Positions 1 to 6,951 of a stretch of 64,000 nucleotides of DNA are shown piece after piece. Below the pieces are notes generated by a model. The model did no database searches. It saw only the letters and a program-made list of their open reading frames with translations, and was not told the DNA's origin. The translations under genes were made by a program, and so were the position numbers. Numbering within the stretch: position 1 is the first letter of the stretch; each line of letters starts with the position of its first letter. The stretch spans positions 62,001 to 126,000 of the forward strand of contig NZ_FVZC01000008.1 of the NCBI RefSeq assembly GCF_900166585.1, in the 5' to 3' direction. This DNA comes from Mesobacillus jeotgali. Lineage in GTDB: Bacteria > Bacillota > Bacilli > Bacillales > Cytobacillaceae.

Positions 1-2
1 AT

Positions 3-182
3 GATCAGAAAAAAACAATATTAAATTTAGTGGTTGATAAGATTTTATTAAGTAAAGATAGGAAAATTGAATCAATAATATTACACTTTGATGGAAAATC
101 AAAAAATCAAATATTAGGTAAAAAAGAGGACGGATCTTCAACTGAAGATCCGTCCTCTTTTAATTTCACTTTAGTTTTATAA
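3..182 (+). CDS. C-terminal fragment of a probable large serine recombinase
   Basis: An open frame enters from the left edge and stops at 180-182, giving 59 residues. The segment NLVVDKILLSKDRKIESI followed by a beta-strand-like IILHF resembles the extreme C-terminus of large serine recombinases (phage or ICE integrases of Bacilli), which end in a similar basic, beta-rich stretch. This rests on pattern memory of that family, not on the catalytic domain, which lies outside the window. A perfect hairpin at 122-161 lies inside the last third of the frame, so the final residues (acidic and Ser-rich) are encoded by the hairpin. That is unusual and may mean the natural end was altered. The next gene encodes a RadC-type protein, a common companion in mobile elements. 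Alternative: any protein with a charged C-terminal strand. Confidence 0.4.
   Translation, partial: DQKKTILNLVVDKILLSKDRKIESIILHFDGKSKNQILGKKEDGSSTEDPSSFNFTLVL
122..161. terminator. Perfect 19-bp hairpin, probable terminator
   Basis: Bases 122-140 are perfectly complementary to 143-161, with A-rich and T-rich flanks on both sides, so it could act on either strand. It overlaps the 3' end of the recombinase-like frame and precedes the RadC-like gene. Confidence 0.75.
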
Positions 183-216
183 CCAAATTTTAAACGATAT
201 CATGGAGGAAGTTAAA

Positions 217-726
217 ATGAAAAATTATTTACCGATACAAAATGAGCAATTAAGGTTATTAGAAGTGGATCAATTTCAAAAGCAACCCGCTAAGAGAGTA
301 AACATTGTTAGTCTAAAATTGGTTAAAGAGAATAGTTTCCTTTATCCAGAAAGAAATGTCAGGTCGCCAGAGGATGCTTATAAACTACTGAAACAATTCT
401 TAGTTGAAGTAGATCGAGAGTATTTTATAGTTGTTTGCTTAGATACAAAGAATCAACCTACTGCAATAAATGTATGTCATATTGGGAGTTTAAATGCCAG
501 CATAGTGCATCCGAGAGAAGTTCTGAAACCAGCTATACTTTCAAATTCTGCTTCCGTAATTGTAGCTCATAATCACCCTAGCAACGATCCAACTCCAAGT
601 CGTGAAGATATTGAGGTGACCAAGAGATTAGTAGAAGCTGGAAAAATCATAGGTATCGATGTACTGGATCATCTTGTTGTGTGCGCAGATAAGTTTATTT
701 CATTAAAAGAAAAAGGTCATATTTGA
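217..726 (+). CDS. RadC-type JAB-domain protein
   Basis: This 169-residue protein carries the RadC/JAB (JAMM) metal motif: H118 and H120 in HNHPSNDPTPS and D131 in SREDI, matching H-x-H-x10-D. The helix-hairpin-helix domain of full-length RadC (about 220-230 aa) is missing, as in the short JAB proteins found on phages, ICEs and genomic islands. The molecular role of RadC proteins is unsettled; a metal-dependent hydrolase or DNA-processing role is inferred from the fold. I chose ATG 217 because GGAGGA at 204-209 lies about 7 nt upstream; an in-frame ATG at 202 has no such site. A hairpin with a T-run follows the gene. Position next to a probable recombinase tail suggests mobile origin. Confidence 0.85.
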   Translation: MKNYLPIQNEQLRLLEVDQFQKQPAKRVNIVSLKLVKENSFLYPERNVRSPEDAYKLLKQFLVEVDREYFIVVCLDTKNQPTAINVCHIGSLNASIVHPREVLKPAILSNSASVIVAHNHPSNDPTPSREDIEVTKRLVEAGKIIGIDVLDHLVVCADKFISLKEKGHI

Positions 727-759
727 AATGTTTCTTAGTGATTCTATTCAATAAGCAAG

Positions 760-794
760 GTTCCTATCATATAATGATGGGAACTATTTTTTTA
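760..794 (+). terminator. Terminator after the RadC-like gene
   Basis: Arms 760-770 and 774-784 form an 11-bp stem with one G-T pair and a three-base loop, followed by a run of T residues. Confidence 0.75.
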
Positions 795-912
795 TAATAT
801 GAATTGGAGGTATATTGGCTATTTGTGGAGAAATATGTAAGTTGAACTAATAAAAAAAATAAGCAATTAAATAACATACCTTTTTCACTGGAAATTTAGG
901 AAGGTTGAGTTG

Positions 913-1173
913 ATGATTGAAGTAATATGGGAAAGAATAAATGAAAATGAAGGGCAAGTATTCAAACAAATTAAAGGCGGAGAATTTACCTATAAAGTAA
1001 AAGGTAATACGATAAAATTAAGCAGAACAAATCGTATTGTTTCTAAAAGCACCTTTGCTGAAGCCTTAAAGAATGTACCATTAGAAAATACTGTTCCATT
1101 ACAAAGTCTACAGGCTCCGTCATATTTATTTGCCATCCTTATGGACAAGAGAATCAGACAAAATGATTGGTAA
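913..1173 (+). CDS. Small protein of unknown function, first gene of the DUF262 operon
   Basis: An 86-residue protein that I cannot assign to a named family. It is predicted soluble: basic beta-type segments (FTYKVKGNTIKLSRTNR) are followed by a C-terminal stretch with LQAPSYLFAILMDKRI, which looks like a folded domain rather than a random frame. ATG 913 is preceded by AGGAAGG at about 898-904; a TTG at 910 is a weaker alternative. It lies 35 nt upstream of the next gene, which is 30 nt upstream of the DUF262 nuclease, all on one strand, each with its own ribosome binding site and no terminator between them, so co-transcription is likely. A regulator, immunity or substrate-recognition role is possible but not shown. 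Confidence 0.7.
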   Translation: MIEVIWERINENEGQVFKQIKGGEFTYKVKGNTIKLSRTNRIVSKSTFAEALKNVPLENTVPLQSLQAPSYLFAILMDKRIRQNDW

Positions 1174-1208
1174 ATAAAACTGACGATGTTGAGAAGGGGA
1201 ATTGAGTG

Positions 1209-1424
1209 ATGATGTGGATGAATGTCGATTATCCAGATAAATGTTGCACGGTACATAAAAAATCTTGTTCATATGTCTTATCTAGGGAAACCACAACTAA
1301 AGGAATTGAACGCAATTTAAAGGATGGTGGATGGTATCAATTCGAATCCATAAGTGATGCCGAAAACAACCATAGAAATTTTTATGGTCAACTAAGATAC
1401 AAAAAATGTAAAAAGTGTTTCTAA
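1209..1424 (+). CDS. Small Cys/His-rich protein, second gene of the DUF262 operon
   Basis: A 71-residue protein with a CC-x2-H-x3-C cluster near the N-terminus and a CKKC pair at the C-terminus, separated by GGWYQFESISDAENNHRNFYG. The Cys/His layout suggests a small zinc-binding, possibly nucleic-acid-binding fold; this is inferred from residue pattern only. Several starts are possible (GTG 1206, ATG 1209, ATG 1212, ATG 1218). ATG 1209 is chosen because an AAGGGGA site sits about 8 nt upstream. It is sandwiched between an unknown small gene and the DUF262/HNH gene with about 30-nt gaps, so it probably belongs to the same functional unit. Confidence 0.7.
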   Translation: MMWMNVDYPDKCCTVHKKSCSYVLSRETTTKGIERNLKDGGWYQFESISDAENNHRNFYGQLRYKKCKKCF

Positions 1425-1454
1425 CATCTGGAGATTTAGAAAGGGGATAGAAAA

Positions 1455-3203
1455 ATGGCGTTTCAAACAGCTCTCACAATTAGAGAAGTTATAGAAAACA
1501 TTCATCGAAAAAAATATATTCTGCCAGCTATACAACGTGAATTCGTATGGGATACAGACCAAATTGAACGACTATTCGACTCATTGATGCAAGGTTATCC
1601 TGTAGGTTCATTTCTCTTTTGGTATGTAAATAAAGAAAAAAGTAAGGAATTTCAATTTTACGAGTTTATAAGAGAATATCATGAAAGAGATAACCGTCAT
1701 AACCCCAATGCAAGTATTAGTGGTGAAGAGGATATTATAGCTATATTGGACGGTCAGCAACGTTTGACCTCGATGTATATTGGTTTAAAGGGGAGTTACG
1801 CATACAAACTTCCAAGAATGCGTAGAGAAAACCCTTTAGCATACCCTAAACAACAACTTTATGTTGATCTATTAGCACCTTCAGAAGAATTTGATACCGT
1901 ATATGATTTTAGGTTCTTGACAGAAGAAGTAGCTGATGATGATAATGCAAATAATCTTGCTTACTGGTATAAGGTTTCCGATATTTTAGATATTAGGGAT
2001 CAATATGAAGTGAATCAGTATCTCATAGAAAATGGGCTAAGTTCGATTGAAAAAGAAAAGGCTTTGTTTGCTAACCAGACACTTTTTAAACTTTACAAAG
2101 CTATTAATGAAACACCGAGTATAAATTACTATTTGGAAAAAGAACAGAAACTCGATAAAGTTTTAAATATCTTTATTCGTGTAAACAGTGGTGGAACAGC
2201 ATTAAGCTATTCAGACTTACTACTCTCAATTGCAACTGCTCAATGGAAGAATAAAGATGCCCGAAAAGAAATCACTGAATTTGTAGACGAAATAAATCAG
2301 ATTGGCGATGGATTTAACTTTAACAAGGATTTTGTATTGAAATCATGTTTAGTGCTTTGTGATTTCAGTGATATTGCATTTAAGGTTGATAATTTTGATT
2401 CAGAAACAATGCAGAAGATTGAGCAGAATTGGGATAATGTAAAAAAAGCTATTCGGTTAGCTGTAAGTCTTGTATCCAACTTTGGGTATAATCAAGAAAC
2501 CTTAACATCTAATAATGCAATAATCCCAATTGCTTATTATTTATTGAAAATAGGATTACCACATAATTACGTTCAATCTTCTTCTTATAATAGTGACAGG
2601 CAGCGAATACATAAGTGGCTAATTCTTGCTTTATTGAAAAGAGTGTTTAGCGGACAGCCTGACAATGTTTTGAGACCATTAAGAAAAATTATACTAACTA
2701 ACCATACTGAATTCCCGCTTAATGCTATTATTGATGAGTTTAAAGGTAGTACTAAATCTTTTTCGTTTAATGATGATGAGATTAGCAACTTGCTTACATA
2801 TCAATATGGTCAGAAGCATACGTTCTCTGTGTTAGCATTACTTTATCCCACTTTAGATTTTAGAAACAAATTTCATCTTGATCACATATTTGCGAAAAGT
2901 TTATTTACAAAGAAAAAATTATCTAATAATGGTGTACCAGATGATAAACAAGATATTTTCATTAGTGAATGTAATTCAATAGTCAATCTACAACTTCTTG
3001 AAGGTATTCCAAATCAACAAAAGTCAAATTTGATGTTTGATGAATGGATAGTAAAAACGTACCCAGATCAAAATAAGAGAACAGATTATATGGATAAACA
3101 CTATATACCAAACACAGGTTTAAATCTTTTAGACTTTGATAGTTTTATTGAAAAGCGTAGTGATTTAATCTTTAACAAGTTGAAATCCATTTTAACTGTT
3201 TAA
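1455..3203 (+). CDS. DUF262 plus HNH nuclease, GmrSD-like defence candidate
   Basis: A 582-residue protein. The N-terminal DUF262 (ParB-like, GmrS-type) domain is marked by QREFVW at 27-32 and DGQQR at 99-103, the motif that binds nucleotide in GmrSD-type enzymes. The C-terminal part has an HNH-type (DUF1524-like) signature: HLDHIF at 474-479, N508/N511 in NSIVNLQLL, and N520/K523. The DUF262-DUF1524 fusion is known from type IV restriction enzymes that cut modified DNA (GmrSD, BrxU) and from Ssp/SspE-type systems. Here it ends a three-gene operon next to mobile-element genes, which fits an anti-phage nuclease. Target modification cannot be read from sequence. An AAGGGGAT ribosome binding site precedes ATG 1455. 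The gene is AT-rich like its neighbours, consistent with transfer. Confidence 0.85.
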   Translation: MAFQTALTIREVIENIHRKKYILPAIQREFVWDTDQIERLFDSLMQGYPVGSFLFWYVNKEKSKEFQFYEFIREYHERDNRHNPNASISGEEDIIAILDGQQRLTSMYIGLKGSYAYKLPRMRRENPLAYPKQQLYVDLLAPSEEFDTVYDFRFLTEEVADDDNANNLAYWYKVSDILDIRDQYEVNQYLIENGLSSIEKEKALFANQTLFKLYKAINETPSINYYLEKEQKLDKVLNIFIRVNSGGTALSYSDLLLSIATAQWKNKDARKEITEFVDEINQIGDGFNFNKDFVLKSCLVLCDFSDIAFKVDNFDSETMQKIEQNWDNVKKAIRLAVSLVSNFGYNQETLTSNNAIIPIAYYLLKIGLPHNYVQSSSYNSDRQRIHKWLILALLKRVFSGQPDNVLRPLRKIILTNHTEFPLNAIIDEFKGSTKSFSFNDDEISNLLTYQYGQKHTFSVLALLYPTLDFRNKFHLDHIFAKSLFTKKKLSNNGVPDDKQDIFISECNSIVNLQLLEGIPNQQKSNLMFDEWIVKTYPDQNKRTDYMDKHYIPNTGLNLLDFDSFIEKRSDLIFNKLKSILTV

Positions 3204-3230
3204 ATATTGTAGAATGCCTTCTGAATTTTG

Positions 3231-3466
3231 ATGAAGGGATTATATGTGGGGAATTTTGAAGATTATTACAGACAAAAGAATGTACCACCTTTGCCATGCT
3301 TTGTACTATCAGATGATTTCAGCTTGCTGTCAAAGCATTTAGCTGTAGTAAAACTTTAGAAATATTAGTTAAAAATCCTAATTCTCTCATTTCTTTTGAG
3401 GAATTGGATTATGAATTTTCGCAATCGCGGCAAATTGTGGAAGACCATCTTCTATGCAATAAATAA
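3231..3466 (+). pseudogene. Frameshifted remnant of an unknown gene
   Basis: Frame from ATG 3231 reads MKGLYVGNFEDYYRQKN and continues for 42 residues to a stop at 3357. The +2 frame immediately takes over with a protein-like KTLEILVKNPNSLISFEEL and runs to a stop at 3464-3466. Joining the two near 3350 gives a smooth sequence, so a single frameshift in a short gene is likely. No ribosome binding site is visible before 3231, so the 5' end may also be lost. I do not recognise the family. Confidence 0.4.
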
Positions 3467-3502
3467 ATATTAGTGTTTCGTAGTTCTTAAACCAAGACAA
3501 AT

Positions 3503-3539
3503 AGATACCCTTCCGACCGCACTGGTCGAGAGGGTATCT
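3503..3539 (-). terminator. Hairpin after the zinc-ribbon gene
   Basis: Arms 3503-3518 and 3524-3539 form a long stem with one mismatch and one G-T pair. It begins 4 nt past the end of the minus-strand gene and is followed on that strand by a short T-rich stretch. Confidence 0.6.
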
Positions 3540-3543
3540 ATGT

Positions 3544-3822
3544 TTATAGAGCATCTTCCAATTCTTTTTCAGTATACCCAAACATGTAATCTTCATCTTT
3601 TCCGTGTGAAGCCCAAATCTCTGCAGCTTCGTAAACGCTTAAAGATTCATCATTATCATCGTCGTCATCATCTAAACCATAGTTGCAATGTGTACAGTAC
3701 GGATCACTATATTCATATTTTTTAGTTAATGACTCTCCACAACGTGGACATGGTGGGGTATCACCAGTATATGCATTCTCTTCTTCCGAACTTTTCCCTT
3801 TAAAGAAATCAAATATTCCCAT
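3544..3822 (-). CDS. Small zinc-ribbon protein with an acidic run
   Basis: A 92-residue protein beginning MGIFDFFKGK, an N-terminus shared by many small Bacillus proteins, followed by a four-cysteine ribbon (CPRCG and CTHCN, 17 residues apart) likely to bind zinc, and then a run of aspartates. The C-terminal third contains EAAEIWASHGKDEDYMFGYT, a helical segment. The start at 3822 is set by CAAAGGAGG about 8 nt upstream; the longer frame to 3855 has no ribosome binding site. It stands alone on the minus strand between remnants. Function unknown; a nucleic-acid or protein adaptor is possible. Confidence 0.75.
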   Translation of the reverse strand: MGIFDFFKGKSSEEENAYTGDTPPCPRCGESLTKKYEYSDPYCTHCNYGLDDDDDDNDESLSVYEAAEIWASHGKDEDYMFGYTEKELEDAL

Positions 3823-3886
3823 ACTGACTTCCTCCTTTGTTATATAACTTAACATTAAATGGCTGGGGTTTTTTCTGGTTTGTTAA

Positions 3887-4051
3887 ATTATACCACGTTT
3901 AAAGTCTGAATATATACACAAATTCGAATGGTCTTACCGTACAGAAAACAATGATTATCGTTTGATAGTTAATGCTATGATAGAGGTGGTAGATATCAAT
4001 GGATTAATCAGGATAAATAATAGAAGAATGTATAGCAAGTTTACCGTTTGA
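3887..4051 (+). pseudogene. Open remnant without a start codon
   Basis: The plus-strand frame from 3887 is open for about 55 codons and reads protein-like (IHKFEWSYRTENNDYRLIVN, then AMIEVVDINGLIRINNR) to a TGA at 4049-4051. It has no start codon or ribosome binding site near its 5' end. It could be the 3' remnant of a lost gene. Family not recognised. Confidence 0.25.
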
Positions 4052-4062
4052 ATTGGCACGGT

Positions 4063-4086
4063 GAACCGTATCATAAGTAAATGAGG
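4063..4086 (+). repeat. GAACCGTATCATAA short dispersed repeat, copy 1
   Basis: One of three direct copies of about 20 bp (others at 5320-5340 and 5932-5952), all intergenic. An 8-bp inverted repeat (4098-4105 with 4115-4122) follows; it has a T-rich side only on the minus strand. The rest of 4052-4413 is AT-rich and holds nothing else I can name. Confidence 0.5.
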
Positions 4087-4413
4087 TTTAACAAAATGCC
4101 TCTCCTTAAGATTGGGAGAGGCTGGAATAAAAATTATAGGAATGGTATTCAGTATGATAAGTTAAATCGATTGACTATTATAGGAATTCTATTAAACTAA
4201 AATTAGTTCTTGACGCGAGTTTTTCTCAAAATATTCTTTTTATCATTTTTACTTCGCATTTCTTATTTTGCCGCTTACAATCCTCTAATTGACGTCATAA
4301 TAATCCGCTTTTTTTCGCTAGCATCTACCACTTTTGATTTTTATATTTTTCAATAATTATTTAAATAAATATGTCTATGTTGTTAAATGTTTTTATTGAT
4401 AGGAGAGGGATGT

Positions 4414-5076
4414 ATGGGATTTGAAGATGAATATCAGGTCTTTTTAAATGCTCATTTACAAGCAAGAACGGGTGAAAGGCTGCGGCGCCTACAAGAGGGT
4501 CACAAACAGGCTGAAAAGTTGTTCTTGAAGCAAGTGTGGTGGCCACTATTTTACCAATTCAAGTATCTTCATCCTGAATATGAAATTGATGATTACAAGG
4601 ATGGCAAAAGGTATTTGGATTTTGCATATATTCGCCCCGGCATTCGGATTAGCCTAGAGGTCGACGGTTATGGTCCTCACCTAAAGAATATCAGCAGATG
4701 GCAATTCTCCGATAACCTAGAACGTCAAAACCAGCTGGTGATTGATAGATGGACAGTGATCCGCTTTTCTTTTGACCAAGTGAAAGACAATCCCCGTAGA
4801 TGCCAACAGGTTGTTCAGCAAGTGATAGGCCGATGGCTGGGTGATGAGCTGGACCAGTCATCTCTGTCCTTTCTTGAAAAGGAAGTGCTTCGGCTGGTGA
4901 TTCGAAAAGGAGAAAACATAAACCCAACAGAAGTCGAGAAATATTTAAAGCTTAGTGACAAGACTGTTAAAAAAATACTATCTCAACTAGTCGAAAAAAA
5001 GATGCTGATCCCCGCTTCTGGAACCAAGAGAATCCGTTCTTATCGGTTAGGCGATCGAGTTAATGAACCGGTCTGA
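4414..5076 (+). CDS. DUF559/PD-(D/E)XK-like protein with C-terminal winged helix
   Basis: A 220-residue protein. Residues about 55-135 look like a very-short-patch-repair or DUF559-type nuclease fold: YLDFAYIRPGIRISLEVDGYG supplies D and E-x-D positions of a PD-(D/E)XK core, followed by the helix RWQFSDNLERQNQLVIDRW and a strand WTVIRFSF, the usual DUF559 ending. The last 60 residues (LRLVIRKGENINPTEVEKYL, then KLSDKTVKKILSQLVEKKM) form a winged helix-turn-helix that probably binds DNA. Start ATG 4414 follows AGGAGAGGG; the upstream in-frame ATG 4387 lacks a site. It is a single gene in accessory DNA. A DNA repair, restriction or regulatory role is possible; nuclease activity is not certain. 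Confidence 0.7.
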   Translation: MGFEDEYQVFLNAHLQARTGERLRRLQEGHKQAEKLFLKQVWWPLFYQFKYLHPEYEIDDYKDGKRYLDFAYIRPGIRISLEVDGYGPHLKNISRWQFSDNLERQNQLVIDRWTVIRFSFDQVKDNPRRCQQVVQQVIGRWLGDELDQSSLSFLEKEVLRLVIRKGENINPTEVEKYLKLSDKTVKKILSQLVEKKMLIPASGTKRIRSYRLGDRVNEPV

Positions 5077-5090
5077 TTATTAGACGGAAG

Positions 5091-5280
5091 AATTCCGCTT
5101 AATTAGTAATTCTCATAAAAAATCGCTGAGATAGACGGAGAAATTCCACTTATTGGCTCGAAAAACGTGAAAATGTGGTATTTTACTTTGCATAACCGGA
5201 AAATCTCCCCTTACTTTCCTCGAAACGGGTTCCCTTCTATATTTAGCCGGATAATCTCCGTTTATTTTTTTCATGATGGG
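5091..5280 (+). repeat. Degenerate tandem array of about 51 bp, family C
   Basis: Units start with TAGACGG or TAACCGG/TAGCCGG at 5091, 5132, 5193 and 5244 and contain short inverted pairs of the CGGA...TCCG type, then TTA-rich and CTCGAAA-type segments. Starts 5091, 5193 and 5244 are multiples of 51 apart; the second unit is shifted by 10 bp. The array fills the gap after the DUF559-like gene. Confidence 0.7.
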
Positions 5281-5319
5281 TTCATACATCATAAGGAAGA
5301 GAGATGAGAACCTTACTAG

Positions 5320-5340
5320 GAACCGAATCATAAATAAATG
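5320..5340 (+). repeat. GAACCG(T/A)ATCATAA short repeat, copy 2
   Basis: Second copy, 37 bp upstream of the broken acetyltransferase; it differs from copy 1 at two or three bases. Confidence 0.5.
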
Positions 5341-5376
5341 TGTTTTATAATATAGTCTGGTGAAATCATAGTGGTA

Positions 5377-5919
5377 ATGATTAGACCAATCTTTCAAATA
5401 GACTATCCTTCAGGAAAAAAAGTATTTTATGAATATACGTCTGAAAAATATTATGAAATACATATAGAACGAAAAGATAATGGTTGAAATTTCTCGTTAA
5501 CTGAAGATAGATTTGCGGTTCCATTTGTAAAGATATACGAAGAAGAAATTTTCGAAGCGTATAAGGAAGGTTCGGAATTTTATTTGGCGGAGTTTAATGA
5601 AGAAGAAGCCGCTATTATGGTAATACAACATATGGAGTGGAATAATACATTATTAATTCATGATCTATATGTACTTAATCGATTTAAGAAAAATGGGATT
5701 GGTGGAAGCTTAATTGAAGTTGCTAAGAAAAGAGCAATTGAGTTAGTCGTCAGAGCGATTTACTTAGAAACACAAACATCGAATTATCCAGCCATCCAGT
5801 TTTATTTAAAAAATGTTTTTGAATTAATTGGGTTTAATTCTATCTCTTATTCAAATGAAGATGTTAAAAATAAAGAAGCACAGGTAGAAATGGGCTATAC
5901 ATTAAAAATCCTCACTTAG
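5377..5919 (+). pseudogene. GNAT acetyltransferase with an in-frame stop, streptothricin acetyltransferase-like
   Basis: From ATG 5377 the frame runs 36 codons, meets TGA at 5485-5487, and continues in the same frame to 5919. Total length would be 180 residues, the normal size of a GNAT enzyme. The stop falls in the context DNG-stop-NFSLTED, where streptothricin acetyltransferases have a Trp (NW-F-x-E); TGG to TGA is one base. The acetyl-CoA loop is intact (RFKKNGIGGSLIEVAKKRA), as is the LETQTSNYPAIQFY motif. A TTG at 5584 opens the downstream part but has no ribosome binding site. Most likely a recent inactivation unless the stop is read through. Two copies of a short repeat flank the gene. 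Confidence 0.75.
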
Positions 5920-5931
5920 ACATATTACGAA

Positions 5932-5952
5932 GAACCGTATCATAAATAGAGG
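5932..5952 (+). repeat. GAACCGTATCATAA short repeat, copy 3
   Basis: Third direct copy, 12 bp after the acetyltransferase stop and 612 bp from copy 2, so the two copies bracket that gene. Confidence 0.5.
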
Positions 5953-6005
5953 CAATTTTTTTTGAATAATGATTGTATATGAATCTTTCTATTACAGAAA
6001 ATAAA

Positions 6006-6052
6006 TAAGCTGGCCAAAACATCTCATCATGTGTGATTAATTGGCCAGCTTA
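6006..6052 (-). terminator. Inverted repeat, possible terminator of the TetR gene
   Basis: A 12-bp perfect inverted repeat (6006-6017 with 6041-6052) with a 23-nt loop; the minus strand continues into a T-rich stretch. It lies about 100 bp past the TetR gene. Confidence 0.4.
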
Positions 6053-6148
6053 ATAGTATAGTTAACGTATACAATATAGCAAATTGTCCTTTCACTTTCT
6101 TCATTCTTCTTTATAAAATTGCTCCCCTGTCCTGATAAGACATCAAAC

Positions 6149-6751
6149 TTATTTTCCTCTATATTCAAACGAGTATATATGTGTTTTCGCTAAATCAATT
6201 ACTTCTTTGATAAACTCCTCTTGAGATTCTTTAAAATTCATTGTAATCCAATTCAGAATGAGGCCGTAAAAGCCGTAGGCTGTATAGCGTTTAAAATAAT
6301 CCATATTTACTGGGATGTTGTTTATTGTTTTGAAAATAAATTGATCCCTATAGATGTTTAAGATAGATTGCGGAAATCTCGTATGTAATCCTGGTAAAGT
6401 ATCATTGTATTTAATGAGTTCAAAAAAATTTCGGTGCTTATATATGTAGGAAACGAGATTAAAGGATGGGGCGTGCAGATTTGTTGTATATACTTTTTGT
6501 CCAGGTACATATGGTTTTCCTACTGAATCCTCTAATCCTTGAAGCATAGAATCGAGAACATCTTCAGCTAATTCGATTTTATCTTGGTAATGGATATAAA
6601 AGGTACTGCGATTATAAGATGCATAATTTACAATATCTTTTACAGAAAGAGAATGATATCCTTTCTCCTTTATGAGGTGAACTAATGCTTGTTTTAAATG
6701 TTCTTTTGTCCGATTTCGTTGTTTAGAAGACGTGCTTTGTTCATCACTCAT
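6149..6751 (-). CDS. TetR/AcrR-family transcriptional regulator
   Basis: A 200-residue protein with an N-terminal TetR helix-turn-helix (TKEHLKQALVHLIKEKGYHS, then SVKDIVNYASYNRSTFYIHY) at about residues 14-60 and a larger C-terminal ligand and dimer domain ending in a TetR_C-like helix set. ATG 6749-6751 follows a GGGAGG site. It is divergent from the SDR operon; the shared 200-bp gap holds a perfect palindrome (6790-6810) close to its own start, the expected operator, so it probably represses itself and perhaps the SDR genes. The ligand is unknown; SDR and hydrolase neighbours suggest a small organic metabolite. Confidence 0.9.
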   Translation of the reverse strand: MSDEQSTSSKQRNRTKEHLKQALVHLIKEKGYHSLSVKDIVNYASYNRSTFYIHYQDKIELAEDVLDSMLQGLEDSVGKPYVPGQKVYTTNLHAPSFNLVSYIYKHRNFFELIKYNDTLPGLHTRFPQSILNIYRDQFIFKTINNIPVNMDYFKRYTAYGFYGLILNWITMNFKESQEEFIKEVIDLAKTHIYSFEYRGK

Positions 6752-6789
6752 GAAAAAAAACCTCCCTGGAAATAGACAAATCTTCCTAT

Positions 6790-6810
6790 AGTGTCTACTA
6801 GATAGACACT
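6790..6810. promoter_or_regulatory. Palindromic operator for the TetR regulator
   Basis: AGTGTCTA (6790-6797) and TAGACACT (6803-6810) are perfectly complementary with a 5-base spacer CTAGA, itself nearly symmetric. It lies 39 bp upstream of the TetR start. Confidence 0.65.
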
Positions 6811-6835
6811 TTTTAAAATCTTAATGATTGTTATA

Positions 6836-6879
6836 TGTGAACAAAATAGTACAATTTAATTGTGAACAAAATAGCACAA
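6836..6879 (+). promoter_or_regulatory. Tandem 19-bp repeat upstream of the first SDR gene
   Basis: TGTGAACAAAATAGTACAA (6836-6854) recurs as TGTGAACAAAATAGCACAA (6861-6879), 25 bp apart, one base different. The second copy, extended by one T, has TTGTG/CACAA half-sites. Two-copy sites ahead of an operon suggest binding of a regulator, possibly different from the TetR protein. Confidence 0.45.
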
Positions 6880-6951
6880 AATTTAGCTAAGTATATCAAT
6901 TTTAGTGGAAATTTGATAGTGCTATTTAAATTATACAGGGGGGTATCGATC

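Noticed and set aside
5584..5919. Stand-alone short acetyltransferase starting at TTG 5584
   Set aside because: No ribosome binding site, and the upstream sequence continues the family in the same frame across one stop codon, so a broken full-length gene is the better reading.
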